Source of the DNA: Lactarius indigo
Lineage: Eukaryota > Basidiomycota > Agaricomycetes > Russulales > Russulaceae
Direction of reading: 5' to 3'
NCBI GenBank assembly: GCA_025766275.1
Contig: JAFKAC010000004.1
Location: forward strand, 992,001 to 1,056,000
DNA length: 64,000 bases
The position numbers and the translations under genes were made by a program. A model generated the notes under the pieces. That model worked only from the letters and a program-made list of their open reading frames with translations, did no database searches and was not told the origin of the DNA. Below are positions 43,757 through 57,054 of this stretch, in pieces (the first letter of the stretch is position 1; each line of letters starts with the position of its first letter).

Positions 43757-46700
43757 TTAGCGCATCAAAGAGCCTCGCGTCTTTCTCAGCGACTCTGCAA
43801 TGCCCATGAATGTCTCGGCGAGTCGCACCTTATGCATGTCAGTCATGTTTTTTGCGCGTGCTGCGTGAGTGCTCACCGTATCAAGAGCTGACGTGAAAGA
43901 CGAAGGAATCCTTGCTGCTGCAGGGAACAACGGGTCGGGGGGTGCCATTCTCTGTATTTCGAGAGCAAGTTGCGCCATCATGCGGAGGGTAGGGTAACTT
44001 CGGCTAAACGAAGCACAAGGAAAGAACAGCAGGATAGCCGGCCTGTCAGCGGCCTATCGGTATACGTAGAATGAAACTTACCCATTGGGGCCAAAAGCAA
44101 CAGCATGAAAAGAAAGCGGTTTTCTAATCGGCCCGTTAGTGAACCGTTGGCATAGGAAGAGCACAACCCACCCATGCTGGATCGCAGAGCGACAAAGATC
44201 TTGGATTGCCGTTTCCGGTAGGCGGCATTCCCCATCCGAGAGGAAAATCATGATGGGTGTTCTATGAATTGCAAGAATGAAACCGGAAGGAGGAGGTTGA
44301 AAGATAAAGTTGCGAACATTTCCGTACTCCAGTTATCTGTCATGGTTTCTTGGCCAGCTTGGAGGGCCGCCGCAAAGTTCGTCCCCCATTCGGTCTGCTC
44401 GTTCAAGACAATGTCTAAAAGTTGGTCCGGAGAGCTCGTGAAATCGTTAACCACAACGTTTTTCGTCGTGGCGTTGAATAGAATAACGCTGTATGCATCA
44501 CGCCGCGCGCCGATTGTCTGTTGATCCGTTGTAACGGCTGTGTGACGAGCGGACCAGAAACTATATAGTGCAGAATAAACCGCGCCGAGTCTGTTATCCG
44601 CCCTCTCCCGGATTCGGTCTGTCGCGGGTGCATTGTCTAAGGGTCGACGGTCAATATTCGACATAGAAGAGGACCTAACATGAAGACATCAGATCTACGT
44701 GTACCAGGAAGCTGATATGACTTGACCTGTCGATGACGAATATCCTGTGCGACATGGGGCACTTAATTAACACATTCACGCGGGAAACCAATAGGCTTAC
44801 ACATGAAAGGTTTGCTGCACTACAGCGGGATTCTTGCACGAAAACATATGTCCATCGTCGGATATGTAACCAACACCGTCCATAGGTTCGTCTGTACTCT
44901 TCGGGAGGTGAAACATTGGAAGTGTGCAGTACGAGGGCTGCGGTTGCCCATGTACCGTCTCAGTCACCAAGTGCTCGGACCCTATTCGAAAGACAAGTTA
45001 GTAGCGAAAGAGCGCGAATGAACAGGGCTTCTGGCTTACCCGAGCACATGGCGTCGCTGTGGAATACGATTAGCAACTATGCAGGACGTACGAAATGTCA
45101 ATCACACACCATTTACCAAAGTTGACCCGCTCGTCACGGGTGTATGGGTCTAGTAGTTATAAGTGTTAGTACGAATCTCGCAGTAAAAGTGAACTTGTGA
45201 CCTTTGAAACCTGGTGTCGAAGCCGATGCATTAGCTTAGAGGACATGTCAAGACACGCGGTATGTAACGAACCCATCCTCCGCCAATAAAGGCTGTGAAC
45301 GACGGCATCCTTAGGTTTGTCCGGATCAGGAAGCATTCTATCGTTAATATGCTGTATCCCAACACTATCGCAAGGTCCGTTCTGGTCGGCGCGGCAGTAG
45401 TCAATATGGACGTGTCTGCCCATTGACGAACAAACGAGGTTGCACATCATGGGTGCACCCTCGTCGTTGGAGGAGAATTTGCGACCTCCCAGTTCAAGAC
45501 TTGCGCCATCAGGACCATCGACTGCCCAATGGGTCTCTGTCATCGACCCGTGACTTGTTTCGTGTTCCTGCTGGGTATGACCTTGGCAATAAGAAAAAGA
45601 AAATGTGTGAGTCAATTTCCATGTCTTATAAGTCATATCCTTACCCAGAGGTAAAGTACAAAAGTAGCCGCAGTTCTTGCAGCTGGGCGGTTTCGGTTAG
45701 CCGCATTACTACGGAGTACGCCGCGGAAGCACAAACCGCATTTCGCAGAAATGGAATGGTTGACCCTCTTTGCTGTGTATGTGCCCACCCACATGCGACA
45801 ACAAACCCGGTGGAATAGTCAAGACACATTGCATCCGTTTTGCAACTGCGGGGGTGTTAGAGGTCGACGTAGCATCCACGCATCCTGTCGCAAGAACGAA
45901 CCTTGCGTATACTAGTTGGCAAAATGTTTCAAATTAGAAATGCATCGGAAAAACCTATTTCGTACCTTGGTGTACTGGAACGTCTCATGTCTTCCAGTAA
46001 AGGTAGCTTCGATGGACTGCGGTGAGGTGTCAATTTGGCAAATCCCTGGGGCCGCACATGGCTCTGCACACGAATGTGTTTCTCTGGTTGCACGAAATGA
46101 CTTTAGTTACTCGTCCAAAGCGGGAAGCTCGTAGAACACACTGACCCACACAAATGATGGGCGCCGGGAGTAAGCCCGTGGAGGTGCGGCTGGTCACAAA
46201 GACGCTTGCAGAGCTCGCACGTCGCTGGGCAGAGCCTCAGATCGCAAGAATGTGAGTCGTGCTCTTTGTCGCTATAGAATGGTCAATTGATTGGGAACCG
46301 AACAAAGTCGAAGATGACACACACCTAGGAATACTGCAGCTTCCCGGACAGGTGAGCGTCTTCCCACCCGGCAATTCTACATTTCTGAGGGCACAAGGCT
46401 GACGAAATGGCGTAGTGATGAGCGAACACATACGTGCCAAGTCAGGTGGAATCTTACTTCGCCACACATATGTACAAGTGCGGAACACATATGGTCGTCT
46501 TCATCGGCATGTCCAACAACCTATCATCGCATAAGCTCGAGCTGAAACTGAGTTGCATCTGCCTACCTTGGTGCAATCTTGTAGACAGCCTCGCCTTCCA
46601 GATAATTTGCAAGGATCTCCACACAGGTGAGCGTTGACGATGCAGCTGCGCACTGATGAGAAGTAGAAGCCTCAGAGGAACCGCCCCACGTACACGTGCT

Positions 46701-49700
46701 TCCCCGGATGTCCGGCGCTACGCCGTCGTGAGCCGAGAATAACCAAAGAGGGACGGTGAACGTACGCTGAGCCACAGAGCTTCGTGGGATCATCACAAAA
46801 TTCACAGTCATGTATGCACTTGTGAGTAGTTTGACAGCTATGGTCTCCCTCATGTAGCCGACCACGAATGCAGAAGAGATGGCATGATGCGCATTGAGCT
46901 CTACAAAGTTGGACGTTAGCCGTCATCTCGATGGCCAGTCTGTCGAAACTTCTGCGTAGATCCTCTATGGCAGCATGACCACCCTCGAACATCTCCAAAT
47001 TCGAGTCCAACCAATGTTTGACGTGATTAACACGCAGGTCGACGAGGCGGCCCAGATGCGATGCGAGTTCTCCTACCCATTCAGAGTCAGGCATAAGTTG
47101 TCGGGGCGTTCCAGGGTTCTGTGACTCTAATAGAGCAGCGAGATACATTTCAATCTCGTCTAATGGAGGTTTCTCGCGGTCAAAAATAGCGAAGCGTGCC
47201 TCCGTGTCATCGCACTCCACAGTCAGGTCGGAATCAAAGTTCTGCGGACTATATAAGATATGTCGTTCACGATCCAGAGGGCCAATACGAACCTTGAGGG
47301 GCTCGAGTTCGGGATCAATCTCGGAATACCCTGTAGCTAACGCGATCTGAAGGAGCGCGGCGAGCGATTTGGCACGATGCTCTGCCATGGTATCTGTTCG
47401 AAGAGTGAATAAGACGTGTAGATAAGGCGAAGCGACGACGAACGGGAAAGCGCTCCCCAGTCATTAGCCTACGAGTACGCCTCATGAACCTGAGCCTTGA
47501 CAAAAGAAGAGGGAGCGTACCTTCAACTTCGCCATAAGGGTCTTGATCGTGTAAAGGAATTCCCCCGCAGCCGGATGCGAGATCTTCTGTAAGTCGAGCC
47601 GCTTTTTAAGTGTCGCGAACAACTTGTAGAAATTTCTCGACTCGATCACAGGCCACGGAATGATGTCTAATTTTCCACCGTGGAGGCGAGAGATGAAGTT
47701 AGCGTCTTGCTCTTGCTGAACGATTTGCTGGAACTTGAGAGAAAATCTAAAACGGCGATTTAACCTAGTTGTCACGCGTGGATTACACGAAGCCATTACT
47801 CGCGGGTGATCTCAACCGTATCGGCCTCTACAACATCCTTCAAGAGACATCAGATGGCATGACGACAGGTGTCTTCAAAATACTCACCTTGATGATAATT
47901 ACAAGTGTCGACTGGAAAAGGGTCGGGTTGACAGCCGGATCTAAGACAGACGAGCTGGATTGGAATGACTGAAACAGTCCGCTGATGTCTCGGCTGAACG
48001 CAAAATTATTGCGGAAGAGGACCTATAGACAGTCAGAAAAACGAATATCCCTTACAAAGTGATCTGCATACGAGATTTGATATCGCAGTATTGAATAAGA
48101 CAAGGAGTGTATCTTCTTGAGGAGAACGTTCAATGCTGTCAACTCCTACAAGGAGGTCAGTCGACGTGGCTTAGATTCGAAGCTATCGAGATTACCTTCA
48201 AAGTCTAGCGCCACGATAAGCGCCTCATCAGTGGGAGTCACAGACATCCATACTCCCTCTGTTAACATATTTCAGCCCATTTTCAGATTATAAGCTGCGC
48301 TACCATACCTGTCGTCCGCATCGCACTCCCAGCAAATGACGTATCCACAAGATGATTCAGCGCAAAGCTCTTCCCTACGGATTGTTGGCCCATCGACGAT
48401 ACGACTTTTACGGGCTGAGGAAAATCGACGTCGTTGAGCACGTGGAACAAGTAACCACTCAAATACATACCTTCAAGGCCAAGTAAGACTGGAAGATAGA
48501 CTCGTACCAACCAAATGATAATTTGTCCACTATTTGGTTGACCTCCGCGCCGAGTAGTGACCTTTCTAGTTCCGCGGATAGAACCCCATTCGCTAAAGGG
48601 ACAAATCTGTTCTCACGGCAAACAGCGATATGGATGGGAATGAGGCAAAGAAGATCGACTAGCCACTCTCCGATACGATAGCGGGACACATCCCAGTCCG
48701 AAACCGAGAGCACGTTGTCCCAGAATGGCTCAAATTGCGTAGCAGAGACCTTGATTCCACTCAACTCGTCTCCCGTGGGCTTTCTTGTCGTCTTTTCGAA
48801 TGTCTGAAGGAGATCGGAGAAGTACAACGCGAAGGGTCGCGTGTGATTTTCGGCAATGAATGTCAGTGTCTTCTGCTGCCGTTCGCTGAGTGATGTAATA
48901 GTGCGGCGCTTCACAGCTGGGAGAACGGGGAAGCGTGTCCAAACCTCGGCGTGACAGTCGAGTAAACTGTTGTGCTGGGTGAGACGCGTGTTTGGAGTAT
49001 GTTTGTGTCCCTTCTCCTTGAACATAAACTCTGTAACCTTCTTCGTGATATCTATGGCGACGGACTTCACGGCTTGCGCATTGATGTCGAGACCAAGGAA
49101 AAAAACACGTCCTCGGCTGACCATCGATGTCAAGACTGCGCCTTCAAGGGGAAAGTCGGGAATATCTAAGGCAGTTCCCTCATTCGAACCAAACGTCTCC
49201 AAATGGTACGCGGTGAGAAATGGCCCCGAGTCGTGAGTATGAAGAATGAAGAGACAGGATCCATCTGGTGATGTGTATACGGCATTGGGAGGAATTAGTA
49301 GTTGCATGGACGCCGGTCTACCAGTAATTTTTGAGCAGGGAATGGCCGACCAGACCGAAGGAACAAACCTGAATTGCAAAGTGATGAAGGAAAAGATTCT
49401 GACGCAAGCGATGGAGTCCACCAACGCGACCTCCTCGCTTCCGCAAACAAACGACATCTTCAGTATCGAAATATCTGCTTGGCTATACCAGGGAGCCAGA
49501 TCAACGGCGCTTCCCTGCCCCTGAAGCGTCCTGAAAGTCTCATCGAAGACGAACAGGTGGAGCTGCAGCTGGATAGGCACCAGATCAGCAACATCGTAGA
49601 CGGCTAACAGCGGTGCGGCACCTTCGTTGATGCGCATACTGCCAATGTTCGCTTTGTCTCGTCAAAGGCAATCAGGACACCTCGTCCTAGCTTATCACGG

Positions 49701-52700
49701 TTGAGACTTTTAATTGGCTTGCCCCGTTGAATAGCCATATCTAACACTGGTAGACGTTCGAGATAGACGAGAAATTTGTCCCTGTTAGCTAGAACAAGGA
49801 GGAGTTTTTCGTTTTCGAGGAGTTGATAAAAGCTGAGAAAGTACAATAAGACGGAGAAACGTTAAAATGAACGAAGACCTTACGCGGGTTCCATCGAGGT
49901 TGAGAGACGGAAAGATGAAGAGAGGCGATCGTTGATCGTAAGTGTCGGGACATGTTTTGAATCAAGCTGCATATTGTGTCTGTCATCGCTTGTCAAGTCC
50001 ATAGGGTAGACCAATAGCTCAATTTGGGGCACTTGATGCGTTTTGGGCATCTCCCAGCGGCCTGTGACTCTATAGTCTAGTCCTACAGCACGTTAGCTTG
50101 TGATTTCCGTGAACCTACGACAAAAGACAGACTCACCCGACGCACGACGCCTCTCCTTCCGCGTTTCAATACGATCGAGGAAAACAGTGCTACGAACAAT
50201 CAACTTAGGTTAATTAAAAAAATTTGAAACTCACGAATTTTGCTCTTTAGCCGACTTTTTATTTATTTCACGAACGAATTCCACAAGGGCACCCTCAAGT
50301 GCTTCCCTTTCCTCGTTCTCTACTTGGAGCTGAACCTCTCTTCCACGGTGGTCCTGCTGCATTGCCTGAACAGCGTGCGTTATCTTTTTCACTACGGCGT
50401 CGATCGAGGACGACAGCTCTGTTTGAGCAAGAACCTTAGCGCCCTGATCCGCGAGTCGCAAATCTTCATCATTGATGCTCTCGAGACGTTGGAGAAATTC
50501 CGCGTCGGAGATTTGAGCCGCGATTTTCTTCATGTCATGTTTGAATGATTCCGCCCAGCTTGAATCAGACCAGAACGAGGAAATAAAGCGAACGACCATG
50601 CTGGACCTTTTCTGAATGATTTGGAATGCTTTCTGAAAATCGTGTCCAAAGACAAGAGCTTGGACCAACGCGGATCGTGACTCTCGGCCCAGGTGTTTGT
50701 GTTCGGTTTGAAGCTGCCACAGCGAGAGCACGCCCAGCTTTAGAGCCTTGAATTCCTGGTCCTTGCTCGGTACATTGTCGAACCTAGCATCCTTGATATA
50801 CTTCTCAAAGGTGTTCTCGAACATAGGGTATTGCGCGCGAATATCATGAAGCCGCACTGAATCTAGTAAGAGCGATGAGCCGCTACGTAAAACGTGAAAG
50901 TCGCCTGGAAAGGTCCCTACTTTCGACCTCTAAGCTTGTGCCGTGGACTTGCGTGTGCGTAAAGAGCCCATCGCGACCCAGTGATCTGCATCAGGTGAAC
51001 ACTCCCTTCACTTGATTAAGGCGTGATCGAGTTACGACATACGGAAAGAAGTTGATCACGTGGTCTATGACTTCTTCGCGAAGCGCGCGTTGCAAGGAGT
51101 CTTCAGTGTCAGCAATGTCGCGAGCAATGACCGTTTTCCTCTTTGTCTTTTCTTGCATAAATTGGTCGCGAATAGACTGGCTTGAGGAAATCCACTCGTT
51201 GCATTGTTCTGGATGGTGATTTCCTAGCGCTACATCGACCAAAGTCTGTACTGAACCTTCATCTAAGTCTTCTGACAGAACGAGCGCATTGCTCTGGCTG
51301 TAAGAGTGTGAACGTGGCACGCTAATACGGCTACGGTTGGAAAACATACAGCAGCTCTGACAGCGCAACCCGGTTATATGAACGTTGGTTCAACGTTTCA
51401 ATTTTAATTCGAGGAGGGATATAAATGGCCGTCAAAAGACCTTGCACAGTTTCTCCGGGAAGAAGCCGAGGAACAAAGAGGGAGGGGTCGACCTGGCAGT
51501 CGAGAGGAACTTCATTATGCACAATGGCACGCGAATTCATCTGTGAAACGTCAGAGATCAGCCAAAGAAAATGAAAGACCGGCATCACCTGGAATCCAGG
51601 ACGTGAAACCACACTCTCCTCTTGTTCGTTTGTCTTCGTGACCTCAAACGTAAACAACCTTTCCGAATCACCTGTGTCCATATCTATAGATCCGCTGTTA
51701 CTGTCCTCATCGTTCCAGACTATCGACGCGGAGTGATCTGCGGATATCAGCGCGACTACCTGGTCGCACATTTTCATGAGATATCTGCGAAACAGACGAT
51801 TAAATATGAGAGAAATGAGATTTCAGGATATGTTTACCGCATGAATGTAACTCTGTTGCGACACACAGATGATGTCGCGGAGTCATCCCAGGTCGAATCT
51901 TCGGGCCAATAGATGACATAGTGACGCTCATCTGCTAGGCCAGCCGCACTGGCCGTCACGATATATAGACCAGAGGAGAGCGACCGCTGGGAATCACCAA
52001 CATCGCTTGGTACGAGTAATAAGCGAGCCCTGAGGGGAAATATGAGCAACAAAATTCGTGGGAACAAAAACCACACACACAATTTTTCATCAACTGCGCC
52101 AATAGACAGCAACAGGCGTACAATCTCATCCTTACATCCATATATCCCCAAGGGTTTGATTGCAAGTCGGTCGAGAATCTTGAAATCGACTTTAGTAATG
52201 GTCGCGTAAGCTCCAGGGGATATCGCGTTAATGAAGCGCCGAAGTGAGTCTTGCGCGATAATCACTTTATCAACTGTCCTACCAGATTAGCGCCTTGAAA
52301 CTGACGAGACCTGTCCCGTAGAGAACGTGAAGGTTTCTTACCGTATCCGTTGCTCCCAGATTCGCTGATGAGGTCCATGAGACGGTACATGCCTTCAACT
52401 TCATCGGCCAAGTCCACGGGAAGTGGTGCAAGCTCATCATCGTCCCTATCTTGGTTTTGAGACGCGCCCAGCACCCCCAAGTCTTGACTAATGTCAGGTG
52501 GTGAAGTATGCGGGTCTGTATGCGAGTCTGTAGTGCCTCAACATTTTGACCTGCACACTATAGCGCCGTGAAACACTCACCAATGCCACGCGTTGCCGTC
52601 GCGTTTGAGGCTTGTGTATCGACTATAGCACGGTAAAAATGAGCAACAGTTGAACTGATCACGATCACTGCACGTCGAGTGAGACGCGACGCGACTGACC

Positions 52701-52790
52701 AGTAGTTCCTGAAGTCTGATGTACTGTGTCCGTAGGCGAGAAATCCTCTGTGGAAATGTTAGGCAGGGCGAATGACGCGTCTGAATCCAT
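43757..52790 (-). CDS. Large GB1/VLIG-like GTPase with Cys/His-rich region and C-terminal vWFA domain
   Basis: About 30 or more short introns; roughly 2350-2400 residues. ATG at 52790 (MDSDASFALPNIS), stop at 43757 after SLRKTRGSLMR. An N-terminal ~1150 residues without recognised domain includes a charged helical stretch near 50230-50860. The GTPase domain follows: P-loop GQQSVGKS (48367-48393); across the next intron TTEGVWM (switch I) and ALDFEG (G3), which resemble guanylate-binding/VLIG proteins. A Cys/His-rich region (~45640-46950) has repeated knots, for example CHLFC, HSCDLRLCPATCELC and CKNCGYFC. The C-terminal vWFA has FVIDRSSSMS, a complete DxSxS metal site formed by splicing over two introns near 44660-44745. 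Every exon checked joins in frame. Cellular role unknown; GB1-type GTPases oligomerise on membranes or pathogens in animals, but that is not evidence for this protein. Confidence 0.85.
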
Positions 52791-53471
52791 GAGGGGGGGT
52801 AAAATAGAGATGGAGGAAGTAGAGAAAGAGGAAATGCCACTGGCAAGTCGGTGCAATTTGAAGGGTCTTTATGATCGATTTTCCAAGTCCGCTCATGAAA
52901 TCAGACCCGCTATGGTGGCAACATGACAGCGATAGTGGTACCCGGGCCACCTTGACTAGGAGGTGTTGGGCTATCGCAAGCCTGGATGAGCCTAGGCCCG
53001 CCAACCGTAGGTGCAGAGGGTAAGACGGCGTCATTACTTTGGCCTATCAAAGTCGATGGGAAAGCGAAGCGTACCGGCGCCTGATTGCCTTTTTTGAGTT
53101 CTCATACTATCATAGATCTTATTAACTTCAACCACCGCAGTGCAGCGAGCACTGGTACTGACAGCTGACATCACCCAATCTTTTCTGGAGTCTGCCTACT
53201 AAAACTCTCGGGCCATTTTTGTTCCTAGGCGGCCCCGAATCACGACTTTAACTTGCATCTCATCGGTCTGAACCCCAGGATACATCATAACCTAGACTCC
53301 AGCGTGAAGGCCACGTGCCCAGAGAAGGACGAGTGAGCCAAAGTAAGCCAACGTCGAACATCAGACGAAGGATGAATGTGAAAGAATCATTTGTTTGTCC
53401 TCTATGATATAATTTGTCTAAGATCGTACAAGTTATTGAGCATCGAATTCGATCTGCCCTTTTTCGTAGAT
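52791..53471. other. Upstream region of the large GTPase gene and MFS9 3' flank
   Basis: No gene seen. Confidence 0.5.
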
Positions 53472-55206
53472 TTACTGTTCATTATGTTTCCACGTGCTCT
53501 TCGGGAGCTGCACAGCGACGCCCAGCCCAACACACACAAGGGCGATCAGCACGACATACGCAAAGTTTCCACCCAAGATGTTGTTGTTCAGTGAGAACGC
53601 AAACAGCGACGCGGCAGCAGCTGGTCCGACTGTGCGTTGAATCGAGACCACCGTCTGCGCGATTCCATTCGTAGCGCCGAGAGACCGCTTGTTGGGTGCA
53701 GAAGTGGATAAGTACATAAATACTGCGCCTGATCGATCCGCACCACTTCAGTGACTGCGCACAATGTGAAGGTTCTGGGAAAACTCACTGAATCCCATTT
53801 CAGCTAGAGTTGCTCCAAAGAAGTGCAGCACGATGAGCAGCCCCACTGCCGTGTTCATGCCGTGACTGGAATGGCGTAGCGCCAGGTTCTCGATTGGGAA
53901 CATCATGTACACTGGGAAAAAAAGGATGATGCTGGCGATAAAGACGCGTCGCGGGCCGAAATGCCCGACGACGCGGGGGAAGGCGACGAATTGAAAGGTG
54001 CCGTTCATGAACCCATACCCTGCCATCCACACACCAATAGACGCAGGACTCATGCCGAGCCCGCCGAACTCAACCGACGTCGACCAGACGAGAGGGATGA
54101 GGGCACTACCTGACATACTAAGCAGTGCGATCATGCCGTAATTCGCAACTGAGATCACAACTGGTCTCGTTAGCAAGGCGCGCAATGGTAGGGGCTGCTC
54201 CGTTTTCTTCGCCGGTCCATCCAACATCACTCCCTCTTCCACTCGGGGAAGGTCCGAGTTGACCACAGAGTTGGGCTTCATGATAGGGTCGATATTCACA
54301 GTCTAGGCGAACATGTAAGCACAGCACTCCTTTACGAGTGGAGAGAGAGCCAACCTCCTTTAAGAAAATCGCAGCTAGAGAAAATGATAGCAGAGAATAC
54401 CCCGCGGTGGCGAGACATGGCAGGAAGTATGGGTATTCGCCCCAGAAAGGGTGCGAGAAGACATTTGGCCAACGATCTTGTGGCCGCGATAGCACACCAC
54501 CAATGAAGGGCCTAAAGGTCCGGATATTAGGCAAAGAAAAAATAAAATAAACGATATACCGAACCCTATGGTGGCACCGACACTCCAGGTCACAGGTATT
54601 AATGAAAAGCCTCGTGCCATGTTCGTTTCGTCAGTGAGCTCCGCCATCATGCTCTTCATGACACCAACGTTCCCATTAAGCATACCGTGCAAACAACGGC
54701 TAGGCTCACCCAGTTAGAGTGAAATATTCCCCGGATCTGAGCTGAACGCACCTGAGGACAAGTGTCAAGAAAGAACGGGAGAGGCCAAAAAGGAGGCTCG
54801 AGACAATGGTACCAAGAAGGCCGAATAGGAGTACAGGCTTTCGGCCTACGTAGTCGGAAAGGCGGCTCCATTGGAGCACAGTAACTGCCTCAGCAGCAAA
54901 ATACAAGGATACCTATGGATACCGTCAGCGTGCTACGGAGTTTGGAGAATCGATGAGTCATACTATAAGTCCTGCGTAGTATCCGACTTTTTTTTCGTCG
55001 CCATCGACGATGGGGAGCTCCCTAACAAGCTGGTTTATGTAGGGGTTAATCGAGACAGACGTGATGGGCTCAGAGAGCTGCAACAAGAGCAATACGAGGA
55101 TCTGGGTAATCGGAAGAGGCGTTGCCTTTCGTGGTGCATTTTCATCGCGCAAAAGAGGCGTTTCTTCGTCCGGATTGCCTCCGAGTCGAGACTTCGTGGG
55201 GGGCAT
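53472..55206 (-). CDS. MFS transporter copy 9 (divergent)
   Basis: Start ATG at 55206 (MPPTKSRLGGNPDEETPLL); helix 1 PITQILVLLLLQLSEPI. The intron that every other copy has after the helix-1 NQ motif is missing: the frame reads NPYINQLVRELPIVDGDEKK without a break. Motif A WSRLSDYVGRKPVLL. HGMLNGNVGVMKSMMAEL, GGVLSRPQDRWPNVF with WGEYPYFLP, then KTEQPLPLRALLTRPVV. Helix 7-9 IPLVWSTSVEFGGLGMSP and HFGPRRVF. Last exon STSAPNKRSLGATNG to KSTWKHNEQ. It resembles the general fungal family more than copies 1-8 do. Exons open. Confidence 0.87.
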
Positions 55207-57054
55207 TGGAGTAGTGCGGATTCCAATGGGACACCACGACAGTAACGACGAAAATTTATAGATAACAGTGATGAAATGCAAACTGGGGTGGGAGCAATTT
55301 CTGAGGCATAATCGCCCAAGAAAGAGAGATCGAATTCAGATATTTTACCCCTGGGATCATAGGCCACGTAACATCGAGTGGGATTTTTGGGTAACATCAA
55401 AGGCAACACACCCTGTTTTTGGCGGGATTCGCCTTATCATTGGGCCGCAGGACTTGTCACCCTAATGTCGGTATAATGATCTAGAATTCTATGATGGCCG
55501 GAGGACTTGACGTATACTGTATAAATAAAGAAGTAGGTTGACCCCTTTTATTCTCAGTTCCCAGGAACTTGTGATCTTTGCTCTTATTACGTTCGTCCGC
55601 ACTTCTCGCAATCATTCACCACCCCAAAGCAACTATCGCCATTATTTTCCAGAACAAATTCGGGAAAAGGCAGGCGTACCTGATCACACACTATCGTAAA
55701 CCTAGGTTGAATGTCTGGGACTCCCTCCTGTGAAGTGTGCTCGCACTATGCGTCAGTATGCTTTTGGTGGTCCCGAAATAAACAACAGTACATTTCTGTT
55801 CCGCGTGGTGGCCTGAGACCAAAGCGGTTTTGAGGATAGGTTGGGGTTAGACAAGTACCTTGTATTGCGAATATCAGTTCGGGCACCAATCCCGAGGCTC
55901 CGGCAATTCATGCAAGGGGCTTGTCCCACCCAAATTATTTCGCTCCCTGCTCTGAATCCCTAGAAGTCGGCCTTCGCAAGTTCGAATCAAATGTCAGGGC
56001 TGGATTTTTCTGTAAGAAAATGTTCACATGCTAACGCAACGTTGAGTGGATCGAATCCTGGTATCATATGATCAGCATTCCAGCGGCGACTTTCATTTCG
56101 TCATGCATCATGAGTCATGACCCTGAATTGGCTCAGGCACATTCTGTTACCAGAGTGACCGATCTGCCAAAACTCTGATCTTGATTTCAGAACTCTTGAA
56201 TCGCCGGCGCTCGGCTGGTTGCCTATCGATCAGAAGTGTTCGTACTGCCAGTGTAACTGCATGTTTTGTTTGCTAATTCAAGCATCCACGCGGACAAGCA
56301 CGCGGATGCCAATACCAGTAAATAAACAAACTACGCTCAAAAATCGAAGCATCAAAGAAACGAACTATCCACTGAAGGGGATGTCGATCTATACAGTTTC
56401 TGACTATTGTTCATGTATAGGTACCATGATGGAATAGTCTATTGGCAACTAACCTCCGCTCACATGGTAGCTTCAGGTTCTCAGAGTAAGTTAATTCGCA
56501 CGCCCAGTTCCACTCGCCAGTGCTGGACACTGTACCCGGAAAGTCGAGCATACTAAAGCGATGATGTCATCTTCGAACCCAGATTGGATCTCAATGGAGT
56601 CTCAGTACTCAGTGGCTGCTCATCCGGATGTCTGTCGTCCCACCATCGTGCTCGGGTGACTTGGAGTTGTCGAGCGACTGAAAATCGCCTCGCCTCTCAA
56701 ACAGAGACTACTTGTAGACCACTTGCTCTACATCGCACGATTAGCATCGCATTGTCGTTGGTACTGTGGGTTGCTACCCACTCTGAGGCGATGCAAGCGA
56801 AACGTCTGTCGCTCCTTGCTTTCAGTGATGTCTGTCATGAGTTGTCGTAGGCAGCGAAATCGTGCATACAAACGCGGATGGGAGAGGGCACCGCAATCAG
56901 GATGGGTATCGTTGTCTTCCAAATAGTACAAGGTCCCAACGGAGATTATACTGCATGCCCTAGTACATTCAATGCTTCTTTTGTTCGTATTATACATGGA
57001 TCAACTAAAATCGTAATGGTTGAATAATACAATACTTGGTCTGTCCGGTTGTCT
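55207..57054. other. 1.8-kb gap with no recognisable gene
   Basis: The longest unexplained stretch outside the LINE. Short frames on both strands have no start, intron or family signal. No tandem repeat or transposon end was recognised. Confidence 0.5.

Noticed and set aside
55970..56010. Second tRNA-like T-arm (GCAAGTTCGAATC)
   Set aside because: No A box or paired acceptor stem nearby.
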